A stretch of DNA of 37,087 bases from the IMG/VR virus record IMGVR_UViG_3300007917_000020, positions 1 through 37,087 of that record; one strand, written 5' to 3'. Source of the DNA: a virus. The notes below the pieces were generated by a model that worked only from the letters and a program-made list of their open reading frames with translations, did no database searches and was not told the origin of the DNA. Numbering within the stretch: position 1 is the stretch's first letter; each line of letters starts with the position of its first letter. Shown in pieces: positions 15,835 to 23,143 of the stretch. The position numbers and the translations under genes were made by a program.

Positions 15835-17476
15835 ACAAATAGGGATTGCTATCAGGATTCCACTCTGGAACATCTAATCTAGACCGCTCTGTCATTGCAT
15901 GCACCATAGCCATAAACCCATCGTTCTTTCTTAATTTAGGCTCTATCTTTATGAAAGTCTTATTACCCTTACCATCTCTCTTTACGCCAGTGTTCTGTGT
16001 GTACCAGCGCATACATGGATCATCACCATAGATCATGTGCCCATTCGCATAGATCACATCCATAAGTGGTGCTAGCTCATTATGTGTGTATCCACCAGAT
16101 CTTACATGAACCACTTCTCCATGAGGATTTTCCTTGGATACAACCGTTAACCCTCGTTTCAAAAATCTTTCACTTATGGCTTCCCACCTGAATTTATCCA
16201 TTGCAATAATCTGGACATTAAAATAGACTGCGTTCTCAAAGAACCAGTCTAAAATCTCTTCAGGATCTATTGTTGGTGTTTTTACAATCGTGAGAAGACC
16301 GTTATTTTCCCATTCTGATAATGGTGGTTTTATGGACTTGAAAAAAGGAGAGTTCTTGTTAACCCAAGTATGCTGTTTCCAGCAGTAATCATCCCCATTC
16401 TTCCAAAGAAATCCGGCTGAAGCGAAGTCGTTTAATTCAGCATAATCTATACCAAATATCGCTAATGACCGATTTGATTTTGGTAATGGTCTATTTGTTT
16501 TCATTACCGTTTCCCATGTACAGAAAGCAGCCTCAGCATCTTCTTTTGGAAGGTTCATCCTCTTAGTTATAAAGTCTGGCCTGAGATGTGGCATATCTTG
16601 CATTTTACCGTAATCTTCTTCAATTTCTCTTTTGAGAATTGGCATATATGGTAACGATGGATTAGCCTTCACCCACATCTCCGGATGATCTAGTTCATCT
16701 TCAGAATCAAGCTTATAGATAATCGGAATAAGCTTGGATTTTGGCAGCTCCCCTTTTAATCTCTTTTCTGATAATGCTTTATAATCATCCAAAGGTCCTT
16801 CTCTAACATATCCGTCTGTAGTTATGATTACCACTCTCGGATTCTTGACTTTTCCTTTACCACGCATATGAACGTTAATATTCAAGTAGTCCTCATACTG
16901 ATGTAACTCATTAAATATAATCATTCCTGGTCTTTTACCGTCTTTTGTTTTACTGTTTGATGTATTGAAAGTGATCTTTGAATGAGTTTTCCTGTTTACG
17001 ATTATCTCTATGGTCCACCGAAAGAATCTCTTCATTTTCTCTTTATGATCTTCCATTCTGTTATAAATAATCTCCGTCAGACCACTTGCCTGTTCTTCAC
17101 TATTGGCCACAACATCAATATTGTAGTTCTTTATTCCATGATAATGCGTTGTGAGGAAATCTGCTAACGGTGCCATGAATCCATCTTTCCCATTTCCTCT
17201 ACCTTCCATGATGAAGAATTCATCAAAGGTAGTAAACATCTTGGATTCGTCTTCATAGAAGAAGAATAGTGCATAAATGAACTTCTGAAATGGAAATAGC
17301 TCATAGTAGTATTTTTGAGTGTAATCGAGGCATTTCTGATATGTATCTACATCAAAATACTGGTCTGATTTAAGAAGTGGTTTCACAATATTTTGAATGA
17401 GAAGCTTTATTTCTCGTGATTTAGGTTCCTTGCTTTTTATGTAATCATCAATTTCTTTACAATAAATCATCTTCAT
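15833..17476 (-). CDS. terL: Terminase large subunit
   Basis: 547 aa packaging motor and nuclease of the Terminase_1 type. The ATPase part has a Walker A-like EGRGNGKD (about 91-98) and Walker B-like GMIIFNE (about 185-191), followed by the VVIITTDG coupling strand. The nuclease part has the RNase H-like acidic residues in FGIDYAE (D about 345), AMDKFRW and KNDGFMAMVHA near the end. It starts at ATG 17476 (a TTG at 17479 is adjacent), overlapping terS by 20 bases, without a clear ribosome binding site, so translation is probably coupled. Confidence 0.94.
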   Translation of the reverse strand: MKMIYCKEIDDYIKSKEPKSREIKLLIQNIVKPLLKSDQYFDVDTYQKCLDYTQKYYYELFPFQKFIYALFFFYEDESKMFTTFDEFFIMEGRGNGKDGFMAPLADFLTTHYHGIKNYNIDVVANSEEQASGLTEIIYNRMEDHKEKMKRFFRWTIEIIVNRKTHSKITFNTSNSKTKDGKRPGMIIFNELHQYEDYLNINVHMRGKGKVKNPRVVIITTDGYVREGPLDDYKALSEKRLKGELPKSKLIPIIYKLDSEDELDHPEMWVKANPSLPYMPILKREIEEDYGKMQDMPHLRPDFITKRMNLPKEDAEAAFCTWETVMKTNRPLPKSNRSLAIFGIDYAELNDFASAGFLWKNGDDYCWKQHTWVNKNSPFFKSIKPPLSEWENNGLLTIVKTPTIDPEEILDWFFENAVYFNVQIIAMDKFRWEAISERFLKRGLTVVSKENPHGEVVHVRSGGYTHNELAPLMDVIYANGHMIYGDDPCMRWYTQNTGVKRDGKGNKTFIKIEPKLRKNDGFMAMVHAMTERSRLDVPEWNPDSNPYL

Positions 17477-17801
17477 CAACTACTTTAGGCTTCTTGAGAT
17501 CAAGATCAGCAAGAATCTTAAGCATTTGTGCATTCACTTTCACTAAATTCTGGACTGACTCATTTGGCTTATCAGCCATAATTCCATTTCCAGTCATAAC
17601 CTTGAATCTGATGCCTTTTTTCTCGATATCTTCCTGCAGCTCATTCTTTAATTTTGCAAATTCCAGGTAGTCATCAATAATATCTTCATAAAATCTTCCT
17701 AGCATTCCATTTTCATCTAGTTGATCCAAAAGGTCCTTTTTAATTTCATCCATGATTTCTTGTTTTTCTTTTGAAATCACTCGCTTTCGATACCTCGCCA
17801 T
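17457..17801 (-). CDS. terS: Terminase small subunit, P27 family
   Basis: 114 aa DNA-recognition subunit of the packaging motor. The acidic helical body (EYLEFAKLKNELQEDIEKKG-like region) and the C-terminal KVNAQMLKILADLDLKKP stretch resemble P27/phi105-type small terminases (ILxxLxLxP). It starts at ATG after an AAGGGGG site, is first in the structural operon and overlaps terL. Confidence 0.85.
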   Translation of the reverse strand: MARYRKRVISKEKQEIMDEIKKDLLDQLDENGMLGRFYEDIIDDYLEFAKLKNELQEDIEKKGIRFKVMTGNGIMADKPNESVQNLVKVNAQMLKILADLDLKKPKVVDEDDLL

Positions 17802-17907
17802 ACCACCACCCCCTTACACGCGAGAAAACAGAAAAATCACCACAGTCTTGCCCATACAAAACGCTTGCCCTCCAAAAAGGCAATTTTTGAGAATTGCCCC
17901 GGGGGTG
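17802..17907. other. Candidate cos/packaging region between HNH and terS
   Basis: 106 bp without genes. It holds a terminator hairpin and, next to it, a GC-rich block (GCCCCGGGGGTGC, 17896-17908) that stands out in AT-rich DNA. In HNH-plus-terS cos phages the cohesive-end site normally lies here. No cleavage site can be assigned from sequence alone. Confidence 0.4.
17874..17898 (-). terminator. Rho-independent terminator after the HNH gene
   Basis: Minus strand: GGCAATT, loop CTCAAA, AATTGCC, then TTTTT. A 7-bp perfect stem plus five T right after the HNH stop. It separates the HNH cassette from the terS operon. Confidence 0.75.
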
Positions 17908-18270
17908 CTACCAACGCTCTTCATTGATCATACTCATCTCTTTTTTCTTATATTGTCTGAACTTGAACCAATCTCTACCTTCCACTTCGTTATGGCATCT
18001 ATAACAAAGGCTTACAAGATTCCACATCTCTTTTGCATACTCAGGATACTGTTCAAGTGGATAGATATGATGCACTGTCCTAGCTCTAGTCAGCTTCTTT
18101 GGTCTCACGTTTGGATACTTCTCTGAGTCCCATTTATGAAGGCATCTCTGACACTCATAGTGATCTCTATCTAGAACTGCTAGCCTGATTTCTTCCTGCC
18201 ACTCTGCTCTCCAATAGAACTTATTCTTTTCTCCTGCCTCTACCAGTTCCCTTACGTTTGACTTCTTCAA
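17908..18270 (-). CDS. HNH endonuclease
   Basis: 120 aa HNH nuclease: CQRC (C40, C43), RTVHHIYPLEQYPE (H67, H68), WNLVSLCYRCHNE (N84, C89, C92, H93). The four cysteines bind structural zinc and HH/N/H form the metal site. HNH proteins beside terminase genes stimulate cos cleavage by TerL in HK97-like phages, and this is the likely role here. It probably starts at TTG (18270): AGAGGTG lies seven bases upstream. It overlaps the upstream gene by 50 bases. Confidence 0.88.
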   Translation of the reverse strand: MKKSNVRELVEAGEKNKFYWRAEWQEEIRLAVLDRDHYECQRCLHKWDSEKYPNVRPKKLTRARTVHHIYPLEQYPEYAKEMWNLVSLCYRCHNEVEGRDWFKFRQYKKKEMSMINEERW

Positions 18271-18571
18271 CAGGATTCACCTCTTCCTCAGCATCTATGG
18301 TAGAAGCTTCTGTTATTGTCTCAATCTTAACAGCAACATCTTCAACTCCTTCAGGTATGAGAATATTATGATAGACTTTAAAGCCTTTCACCTCATAATC
18401 CTTAATATACTTCTCAGCAGCTTCTTGTGAGTTAAACGTAATATCCTTGCCCCAAAAGAATTCCTTCTTAGAAAGACCATAAACGCTGCTAGCTCTATGA
18501 TCTGATTCAAGATACATCTGAATAGTTCCATCACTTACTTCATTACCATTGTTACTGCCTACAAAGAACAT
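18221..18571 (-). CDS. Hypothetical phage protein
   Basis: 116 aa, not recognised. The N-terminal half (1-70) is mixed alpha/beta (YGLSKKEFFWGKDITFNSQEAAEKYIKDYEVKG), the C-terminus is acidic then ends in a basic KRKGTGRGRRKE tail, which suggests nucleic acid contact. The start ATG follows GGAG and the stop of a small membrane-protein gene (TGA ATG). It lies in the accessory zone upstream of the terminase genes. Confidence 0.65.
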   Translation of the reverse strand: MFFVGSNNGNEVSDGTIQMYLESDHRASSVYGLSKKEFFWGKDITFNSQEAAEKYIKDYEVKGFKVYHNILIPEGVEDVAVKIETITEASTIDAEEEVNPVEEVKRKGTGRGRRKE

Positions 18572-18694
18572 TCATTTTTCTCCTTTCTCCCGTATTTCTG
18601 CTAATATAATAATAATTACAAACAACATAAAAGGGATTGTAAAGACCATCATCATTACAATCCCTATCTCTATTAACTTATAAATCGCTGTCAC
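18572..18694 (-). CDS. Small single-span membrane protein
   Basis: 40 codons, GTG start at 18694, or possibly one of three ATG codons from codon 14. The translation has one long hydrophobic segment (MVFTIPFMLFVIIIILAEI) followed by REKGEK. The stop TGA directly abuts the ATG of the next gene. No start has a really good ribosome binding site (AAGAAG touches the GTG). Function unknown; coupling and a clean membrane segment support that it is real. Confidence 0.5.
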   Translation of the reverse strand: MTAIYKLIEIGIVMMMVFTIPFMLFVIIIILAEIREKGEK

Positions 18695-18703
18695 CTTCTT
18701 GTT

Positions 18704-18737
18704 AATCAAGGGAACTCAGTCAGGAGTTCCCTTGATT
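18704..18737. terminator. Perfect 14-bp hairpin downstream of the PIN gene
   Basis: AATCAAGGGAACTC, loop AGTCAG, GAGTTCCCTTGATT. The stem is perfect but neither side has a long T-run. It lies 22 bases past the PIN stop codon and probably ends that transcript. Confidence 0.65.
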
Positions 18738-18758
18738 TAATAACTGAAATATCACCTG

Positions 18759-19967
18759 CTACACATTATCTTCAAACAAGTCTTGTTCCAATGATTCTAA
18801 AATCCTGATATTCTTTGCCAGCTTATACTGCATATTAATTATTTTCTCATTTATACTATTAAGTTTACTTTGGTATAAGTTTTTTTCAATTATAGCGTCC
18901 ATTGAATTATTGACTAAATCGTCGTTTACAATAATGTTTAAGAAATGAGCTGTCTCATTTCGAAGTTCTACTAATTCTTCTAAATCCTTTTCAATCTCAC
19001 TAATTTCCTGTTTTAATAGCCTGTATTTCATTCTAGAATTTTTTATACTATAAACATATGAGTCATTGAATTTAATTTTTTCCACTGCATTAGAATGATT
19101 ATCAATATCTTCCTTATCCTTGATGATTTGCTCGTACTCTTTAATCAATAATTTATAATCTAATTTTTCGATATATCTATTATACCCTTTAATCAAACCC
19201 TCAGTACTATATATGTATATCATTTTACCTTCTGATCTTTTATAGAACTCATTTAACAAATCTTCTCTTGGTCCAACCTTCTTACCCTTAATCTGCTTTA
19301 TCCAATCTTCTTTTGCATCTTCTGTAACAAAAATTATGTGTTTATTTTTTTCTTTTGCATATTGAATCATTATTTCCCATGTTATAAAATCATTGTATTT
19401 TTCATTACCTTTTTTCTTGATATCTTTGAACCCAGGTGGAATTTGATTCTCAAACCTATATTCACCTACTTTGTATAACTCTTCAAGCTTCTTTTGGTCA
19501 AAGTTCTCAATTACGTTACTCCCAAAAAGATTAACAATTTTATCAAGAGTTTTATCCCCGTTATCCCCTATTTTCTTCTCTATATTATCTAAATATTTAT
19601 TTAAATCCTCTTCAAACTTCTCGACAATGTTTATAGCTTTTTCATTTTCAAACATACTATTTCTTACAGAATTAATTTTATTTTTTATCTCCTTGAAGTC
19701 GATATCCTGACATAATGACATTTTTATATTTCTGTTTTCGTAATATGTATCCTGTCTGTGCTTGAAAAACTCACTTAGAGATATCTCAGTTATGTAGACT
19801 CTCTCTTTTAGATCTTCTAATAATTTAAATGATTTATCTCTTGAATCAGATGAATATCTATACAAGTCTAACAATATATTAGCATCGATGAAAAAACTTG
19901 CTTCTTTCCATAGCTTAATAAAATCATCTTCACTTGGTGGTATAAATCCCCAAAACTTATTTCTCAT
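18759..19967 (-). CDS. Free-standing PIN-like nuclease (PIN_8 type) with coiled-coil C-terminus
   Basis: 402 aa. The N-terminal 250 residues match the PIN_8 pattern: FFIDANILLDLYRYS (D28, D34), an acidic ISLSEFFKHR (E65), QIPPGFKD (175-181), NDFITWE (D192), IIFVTEDAKEDW (210-221) and GPREDLL (231-237). The conserved acids form the metal site of an RNA or DNA nuclease. Residues about 260-400 are Lys/Glu-rich coiled coil. The gene is markedly AT-rich compared with its neighbours and has its own promoter (19995-20023) and hairpin terminator, so it is a cargo ('moron') gene that can be expressed in the lysogen. A defence or toxin role is inference; the target is unknown and no antitoxin is visible next to it. 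Confidence 0.8.
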   Translation of the reverse strand: MRNKFWGFIPPSEDDFIKLWKEASFFIDANILLDLYRYSSDSRDKSFKLLEDLKERVYITEISLSEFFKHRQDTYYENRNIKMSLCQDIDFKEIKNKINSVRNSMFENEKAINIVEKFEEDLNKYLDNIEKKIGDNGDKTLDKIVNLFGSNVIENFDQKKLEELYKVGEYRFENQIPPGFKDIKKKGNEKYNDFITWEIMIQYAKEKNKHIIFVTEDAKEDWIKQIKGKKVGPREDLLNEFYKRSEGKMIYIYSTEGLIKGYNRYIEKLDYKLLIKEYEQIIKDKEDIDNHSNAVEKIKFNDSYVYSIKNSRMKYRLLKQEISEIEKDLEELVELRNETAHFLNIIVNDDLVNNSMDAIIEKNLYQSKLNSINEKIINMQYKLAKNIRILESLEQDLFEDNV

Positions 19968-19994
19968 ATAAATCTCCCCAATATATTTTCTTAA

Positions 19995-20023
19995 AGTATA
20001 TCAAATATATCAGGATATAACAA
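19995..20023 (-). promoter_or_regulatory. Promoter of the PIN gene
   Basis: Minus strand TTGTTA, 17-base spacer, TATACT, ending 28 bases upstream of the ATG. Good SigA-type match. A TTGGGGAG ribosome site follows. Confidence 0.75.
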
Positions 20024-20248
20024 TTATCGTTTTTGTTTGATTGCCCCTTTTTCTCTTACGTAACTACTATGATTCATGCATTCATCGTAATTCTTATAAG
20101 GGTATTCGAATTCCTTCCCACAATGCATGCAGGCTATATATTTTCTATCTTTCATCGTGTACTCAATTTCTTTACTGTTTCCTGCAGTAACTTTTCCGCA
20201 ACTGGTACAGATATATTTACTATCACACTCTCTATTAATAACACCCAC
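20024..20248 (-). CDS. Small zinc-ribbon protein
   Basis: 74 aa with two Cys pairs, YICTSCGK and IACMHCGKEF, typical of a zinc ribbon. GTG start after GGAGGGGAT. It stands alone between the early-operon terminator and the PIN gene promoter (the promoter overlaps its end). Function unknown. Confidence 0.6.
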   Translation of the reverse strand: MGVINRECDSKYICTSCGKVTAGNSKEIEYTMKDRKYIACMHCGKEFEYPYKNYDECMNHSSYVREKGAIKQKR

Positions 20249-20279
20249 CCCCTATATCCCCTCCCTAATTGGGCATAGT

Positions 20280-20308
20280 AAAAACCCCAGCCATTTAAGC
20301 CAGGGTTT
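20280..20308 (-). terminator. Terminator at the end of the early operon
   Basis: Minus strand ACCCTGGC, loop, GGCTGGGGT then TTTTTAC: an 8-bp stem with two wobble pairs and a T-run. It lies 41 bases downstream of the late-regulator gene, at the boundary between early and late regions. Confidence 0.75.
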
Positions 20309-20348
20309 CTATATCAAGGGGGAATCTATAGAATTACTTGATACCATA

Positions 20349-20801
20349 TTAGCATGAATCTTTCGGGGTAATTCGGGATTGTCTAATCATTTTTAAAAAT
20401 TTATCATGAATCTCTCGTGGTGTTGATTCATCAGTAACACCTATCTTGTAGGCTATCTGCTGCCATGTCAATAAATCATAATATCTATATTCAAATATCG
20501 TCCTCACCTTAACTGGTTCAATGCTGCAGATGAATTCCGCTATTTCAACCGTCTGATCCATCGATTTATTAATCCTTTTTGATAATAACTCCTGGACTCT
20601 ATTTATTGATGACTGCTTTTTTTCACCATCAAATCCTTCAACAAGTATCGTGTGCTCAGTGTATGGAAATCCAATACTTGACCCTTTTACGATATCTGCA
20701 ACAACACCTTGTTTGGTGTCCTTTAGTTTAACAATCCTTGCTTGTAGCCTTTTAATTTCTTTCTGTAATTCACGGTATTCGCAAAGCTGTTCTTTCGTCA
20801 T
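20349..20801 (-). CDS. RinA/ArpU-like late transcription regulator
   Basis: 150 aa. N-terminal coiled coil (EYRELQKEIKRLQARIVKLKD) and C-terminal sigma-70 region 4-like helix-turn-helix: VRTIFEYRYYDLLTWQQIAYKIG with the R-Y-Y ... W-IA pattern of RinA/ArpU phage activators. These proteins turn on the terminase and structural operon. It is the last gene of the early operon, just before its terminator, as usual. Its ATG overlaps the stop of the preceding 39-aa gene (ATGA). The late promoter target is not evident. Confidence 0.78.
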   Translation of the reverse strand: MTKEQLCEYRELQKEIKRLQARIVKLKDTKQGVVADIVKGSSIGFPYTEHTILVEGFDGEKKQSSINRVQELLSKRINKSMDQTVEIAEFICSIEPVKVRTIFEYRYYDLLTWQQIAYKIGVTDESTPREIHDKFLKMIRQSRITPKDSC

Positions 20802-20917
20802 ACAGTCACCTCCACATATAGCCTACCCAATGGTGAATAATTCCACCTGCAAATAATCAACTTTGCTTTCGGTTTCACTGGTTTATAGCGATACTTTTTT
20901 GGAATTTTACGCTTCAT
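20798..20917 (-). CDS. Small basic protein (39 aa)
   Basis: 39 codons from ATG 20917 after a perfect AGGAGG. Sequence begins MKRKIPKKYRYKPVKPKAK and ends GRLYVEVTV; strongly basic at the N-terminus. It overlaps the Hjc-like gene by 11 bases and the late regulator by ATGA. The site and double coupling make it a real gene; the function is unknown. Confidence 0.75.
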   Translation of the reverse strand: MKRKIPKKYRYKPVKPKAKLIICRWNYSPLGRLYVEVTV

Positions 20918-21242
20918 CGATTACCTCCTGGATCTTATATAGCTTCATCCAATCAACTAGGGTCATGGTGACTAACCATTCGCATCGATCCTTCCGATGG
21001 AATATCGTTGGAATCTCACCTTGAAGTGCATCCGCTTTGCTTTGTGCCATCGCATCGTATAGGTTCAGCCTTTCCACTCTCTTGCACTCAATATGTATTC
21101 CTGGTAATCCAACCACATCGGCATCACCATTGGATCCACAATACTGCTGACCTCTTCTACATTCATATCCGAATTCCTTGAGCTTCGAGGAGAGTTCACG
21201 CTCTCCCCTTGCACCTTTTGCTCGGCTGTTAATCTTTGCCAT
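20907..21242 (-). CDS. Hjc-like Holliday junction resolvase / PD-(D/E)XK nuclease
   Basis: 111 aa. GARGERELSSKL (E14), RRGQQYCGSNGDADVVGLPG (D40/D42) and IHIECKRVERLN (E52, K54) give the E...D...EXK layout of Hjc-type phage resolvases. It resolves branched DNA before packaging. Start ATG overlaps the DnaC-like stop (TAATG). Confidence 0.85.
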   Translation of the reverse strand: MAKINSRAKGARGERELSSKLKEFGYECRRGQQYCGSNGDADVVGLPGIHIECKRVERLNLYDAMAQSKADALQGEIPTIFHRKDRCEWLVTMTLVDWMKLYKIQEVIDEA

Positions 21243-22075
21243 TACTTCTCCTCCAATAAATCTCTGAGCAATTTACTTTTATTCTGCTGTTTTTCCATTC
21301 GGAGACTTGATTTGTCATTTAAAATTGGTGTGCACATTTCTAGTATCCTGTCATGGGTTCTATCTCCATACCGCTTCTTGAGATCTGCAATGGTGAAGTT
21401 TGTAGTGATGATCAGTGGTAAGAGATTTCTGTACCTGGAATCAATAATGCTGTACACTCTCGAAATGCTCCATTCAGTCTTTTGCTCAGTCCCTAAGTCA
21501 TCTATGATCACTAGGTCTGCATTTGCAAGATTTCTTAATATAGCATCTTCTCCCTCTTGTCCCCACTTACTGTATGATTCCTTGATTCTGTCGAGCAATG
21601 AGTTGATAGATACGCATACTACAGGAATGGACCTTTCTAGCAAATCATTTGCTATTGCTACAGCAGCATAAGTCTTTCCGTTTCCAGGATTTCCATAAAA
21701 CAGTAATCCAACATTCTCAGTTTTCATCTTCTGGAAATTATCAGCATATTTTCTTGATATGTTGAATATTTTCTCATTTCCTCGAGATCTATCCCATGAC
21801 TCAAAGGTCTTTCTTCTAAAATTCTCATCCATTAGAGAGTTTTTCATTACTCTGTCAAGTCTCATCTGTTTACTAACCTGTTCTACTTTTAGGGTTTCTT
21901 CTTCTATTTCTTTTTTTCTACATGAACAGATCACTTTGACTTTAGTTTCTCTACCGAAGAGAGTGATGATTTTATTCAGTGGTTCTTTACATTTTTCACA
22001 AAACTCAATCTCAGAATCCAATTCCCTCTTCTCTAAGTTTTGCAGCTTCTTCATCGACTCCGCTAGATTTTCCAT
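21242..22075 (-). CDS. DnaC/IstB-type helicase loader
   Basis: 277 aa AAA+ ATPase that loads the replicative helicase. N-terminal zinc-binding module: CEKC (C26, C29) and CSC (C50, C52). Walker A GNPGNGKT (128-135), Walker B LVIIDDLG (188-195), sensor IITTNF, arginine-finger region GDRTHDRI. It overlaps the end of the DnaD-like gene by 65 bases and the Hjc-like gene by TAATG. No dedicated helicase is seen, so it probably loads the host DnaB-type helicase. Confidence 0.93.
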   Translation of the reverse strand: MENLAESMKKLQNLEKRELDSEIEFCEKCKEPLNKIITLFGRETKVKVICSCRKKEIEEETLKVEQVSKQMRLDRVMKNSLMDENFRRKTFESWDRSRGNEKIFNISRKYADNFQKMKTENVGLLFYGNPGNGKTYAAVAIANDLLERSIPVVCVSINSLLDRIKESYSKWGQEGEDAILRNLANADLVIIDDLGTEQKTEWSISRVYSIIDSRYRNLLPLIITTNFTIADLKKRYGDRTHDRILEMCTPILNDKSSLRMEKQQNKSKLLRDLLEEK

Positions 22076-22694
22076 TATTTACCCCCTTTCGCTTACTACC
22101 ATTTCTGACTACGCCTTTTAGATAGTTGACTGTATATTTCGTATTCTCAGCACATATCTTTATTCCGTCTATCACTTTTTCTGTTCCATAGTGAATAACA
22201 AGGTCATCAATTGACGATGCTAACAATGGTGTTATTGGCATACACCATAATTTTTCAAGCTCTGTATATACATACTTATTATGTTGTTCTGTTATTATGT
22301 TATTGTTAGTGTTCAGTTGTTGTTCACTTGTTGTTCGTTTGTTGTTCAGTTGTTGTTCAAAGTGCTGTTCATTTTGCTGATAGCTTTTCCAGTTAAGTAT
22401 TGATATAAGTCTGTTTCGGGGTGTTGTTTGTTGTTCAATCTGTTGTTCGATTTCGAAGGTTTTTAAAATTCTTTGTACCTTCGACTCAGAAACCTTTAAA
22501 TTGGCACTTATTGACTTTCTTCCGGTGATTAGCTGCCCCGGTCTTAGGGTTCTTCTCTCCCCTTCAAAGACGACATCATAATCAGTATGAGTAGCATTGA
22601 GCAACAAATATATCCACACTGCTAAGTGATCATTGTCTTTACAGACAACAGGATTATCTAGTAATTTCCGATGTAAGCTGATCCATCCATCAAT
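22011..22694 (-). CDS. DnaD-domain replication initiator (replisome organizer), probable AUU start
   Basis: About 227 aa origin-binding protein. The N-terminal winged helix begins at DGWISLHRKLLDNPVV, typical of phage replisome organizers (M-x-GWI-x-LHRK), and the C-terminal DnaD-like domain covers about 135-200 (ITPLLASSIDDLVIHYG, TKYTVNYLKGVV). The middle is Gln/Asn-rich because it is encoded by an iteron array. Start: AGGAGG (22703-22708) lies eight bases from ATT (22692-22694). The in-frame GTG at 22701-22703 shares a base with the AGGAGG and cannot use it. An AUU start is therefore likely. Confidence 0.85.
   Translation of the reverse strand: MDGWISLHRKLLDNPVVCKDNDHLAVWIYLLLNATHTDYDVVFEGERRTLRPGQLITGRKSISANLKVSESKVQRILKTFEIEQQIEQQTTPRNRLISILNWKSYQQNEQHFEQQLNNKRTTSEQQLNTNNNIITEQHNKYVYTELEKLWCMPITPLLASSIDDLVIHYGTEKVIDGIKICAENTKYTVNYLKGVVRNGSKRKGVNNGKSSGVDEEAAKLREEGIGF
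22281..22450. repeat. Iteron array: candidate phage replication origin
   Basis: TTGTTGTTC repeats with strict 11-bp period, four in a row at 22317-22360, with degenerate copies on each side (22306-22316, 22361-22371) and further copies at 22281-22289, 22428-22436 and 22440-22448. Eleven is not a multiple of three, so the period cannot come from the protein; it is one helical turn, as in initiator binding sites. Location inside the initiator gene matches lambda O and SPP1-type origins. Confidence 0.75.
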
Positions 22695-22702
22695 CTCAAC
22701 CA

Positions 22703-22708
22703 CCTCCT
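22703..22708 (-). promoter_or_regulatory. Ribosome binding site that decides the initiator start
   Basis: AGGAGG eight bases before ATT at 22694. Same spacing as for the portal and tape measure genes. Confidence 0.7.
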
Positions 22709-22738
22709 ACTTGTAAGAGAGGCTTGTGCCCCTCTCTG

Positions 22739-23143
22739 CTAGAATGGAATATCCCCATCGTCAATTGGTGTCATGTCGTCGTACCCGCCATAGTCATTTC
22801 CAGATGCGTCATTTCCTTCTGTTTTATTTCCCCACTCCAGGAACTGGACTTCTTCAGCGACAACCTCGGTGACATATCTTTTGCCACCTTCTTTGGCTTC
22901 ATAAGATCTTGTCTGAATTCTTCCAGCAACTCCCATGAGCAAACCTTTGCGCATATATTGAGCTGTACTTTCTGCTGATTTGCCCCATATGACTATTGGG
23001 ATGAAGTTAGCTTCTTTCTTCTGGTCCTTTGTGTATCTTCTATCTACAGCTAGAGTTACGGTTGTGACAGCTGTTCCTGCCCCTGGTGTATATTTCAGTT
23101 CTGGATCTTTAGTTAATCTGCCTATTAGTATTACTTTATTCAT
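22739..23143 (-). CDS. ssb: Single-stranded DNA-binding protein
   Basis: 134 aa OB-fold [51 protein letters not shown] and the acidic tip DDGDIPF that binds partner proteins. Start at [17 protein letters not shown] lies upstream, and the ATG overlaps the MBL gene by eight bases. The tip is DDGDIPF, the canonical form in Bacillota. Confidence 0.95.
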   Translation of the reverse strand: MNKVILIGRLTKDPELKYTPGAGTAVTTVTLAVDRRYTKDQKKEANFIPIVIWGKSAESTAQYMRKGLLMGVAGRIQTRSYEAKEGGKRYVTEVVAEEVQFLEWGNKTEGNDASGNDYGGYDDMTPIDDGDIPF

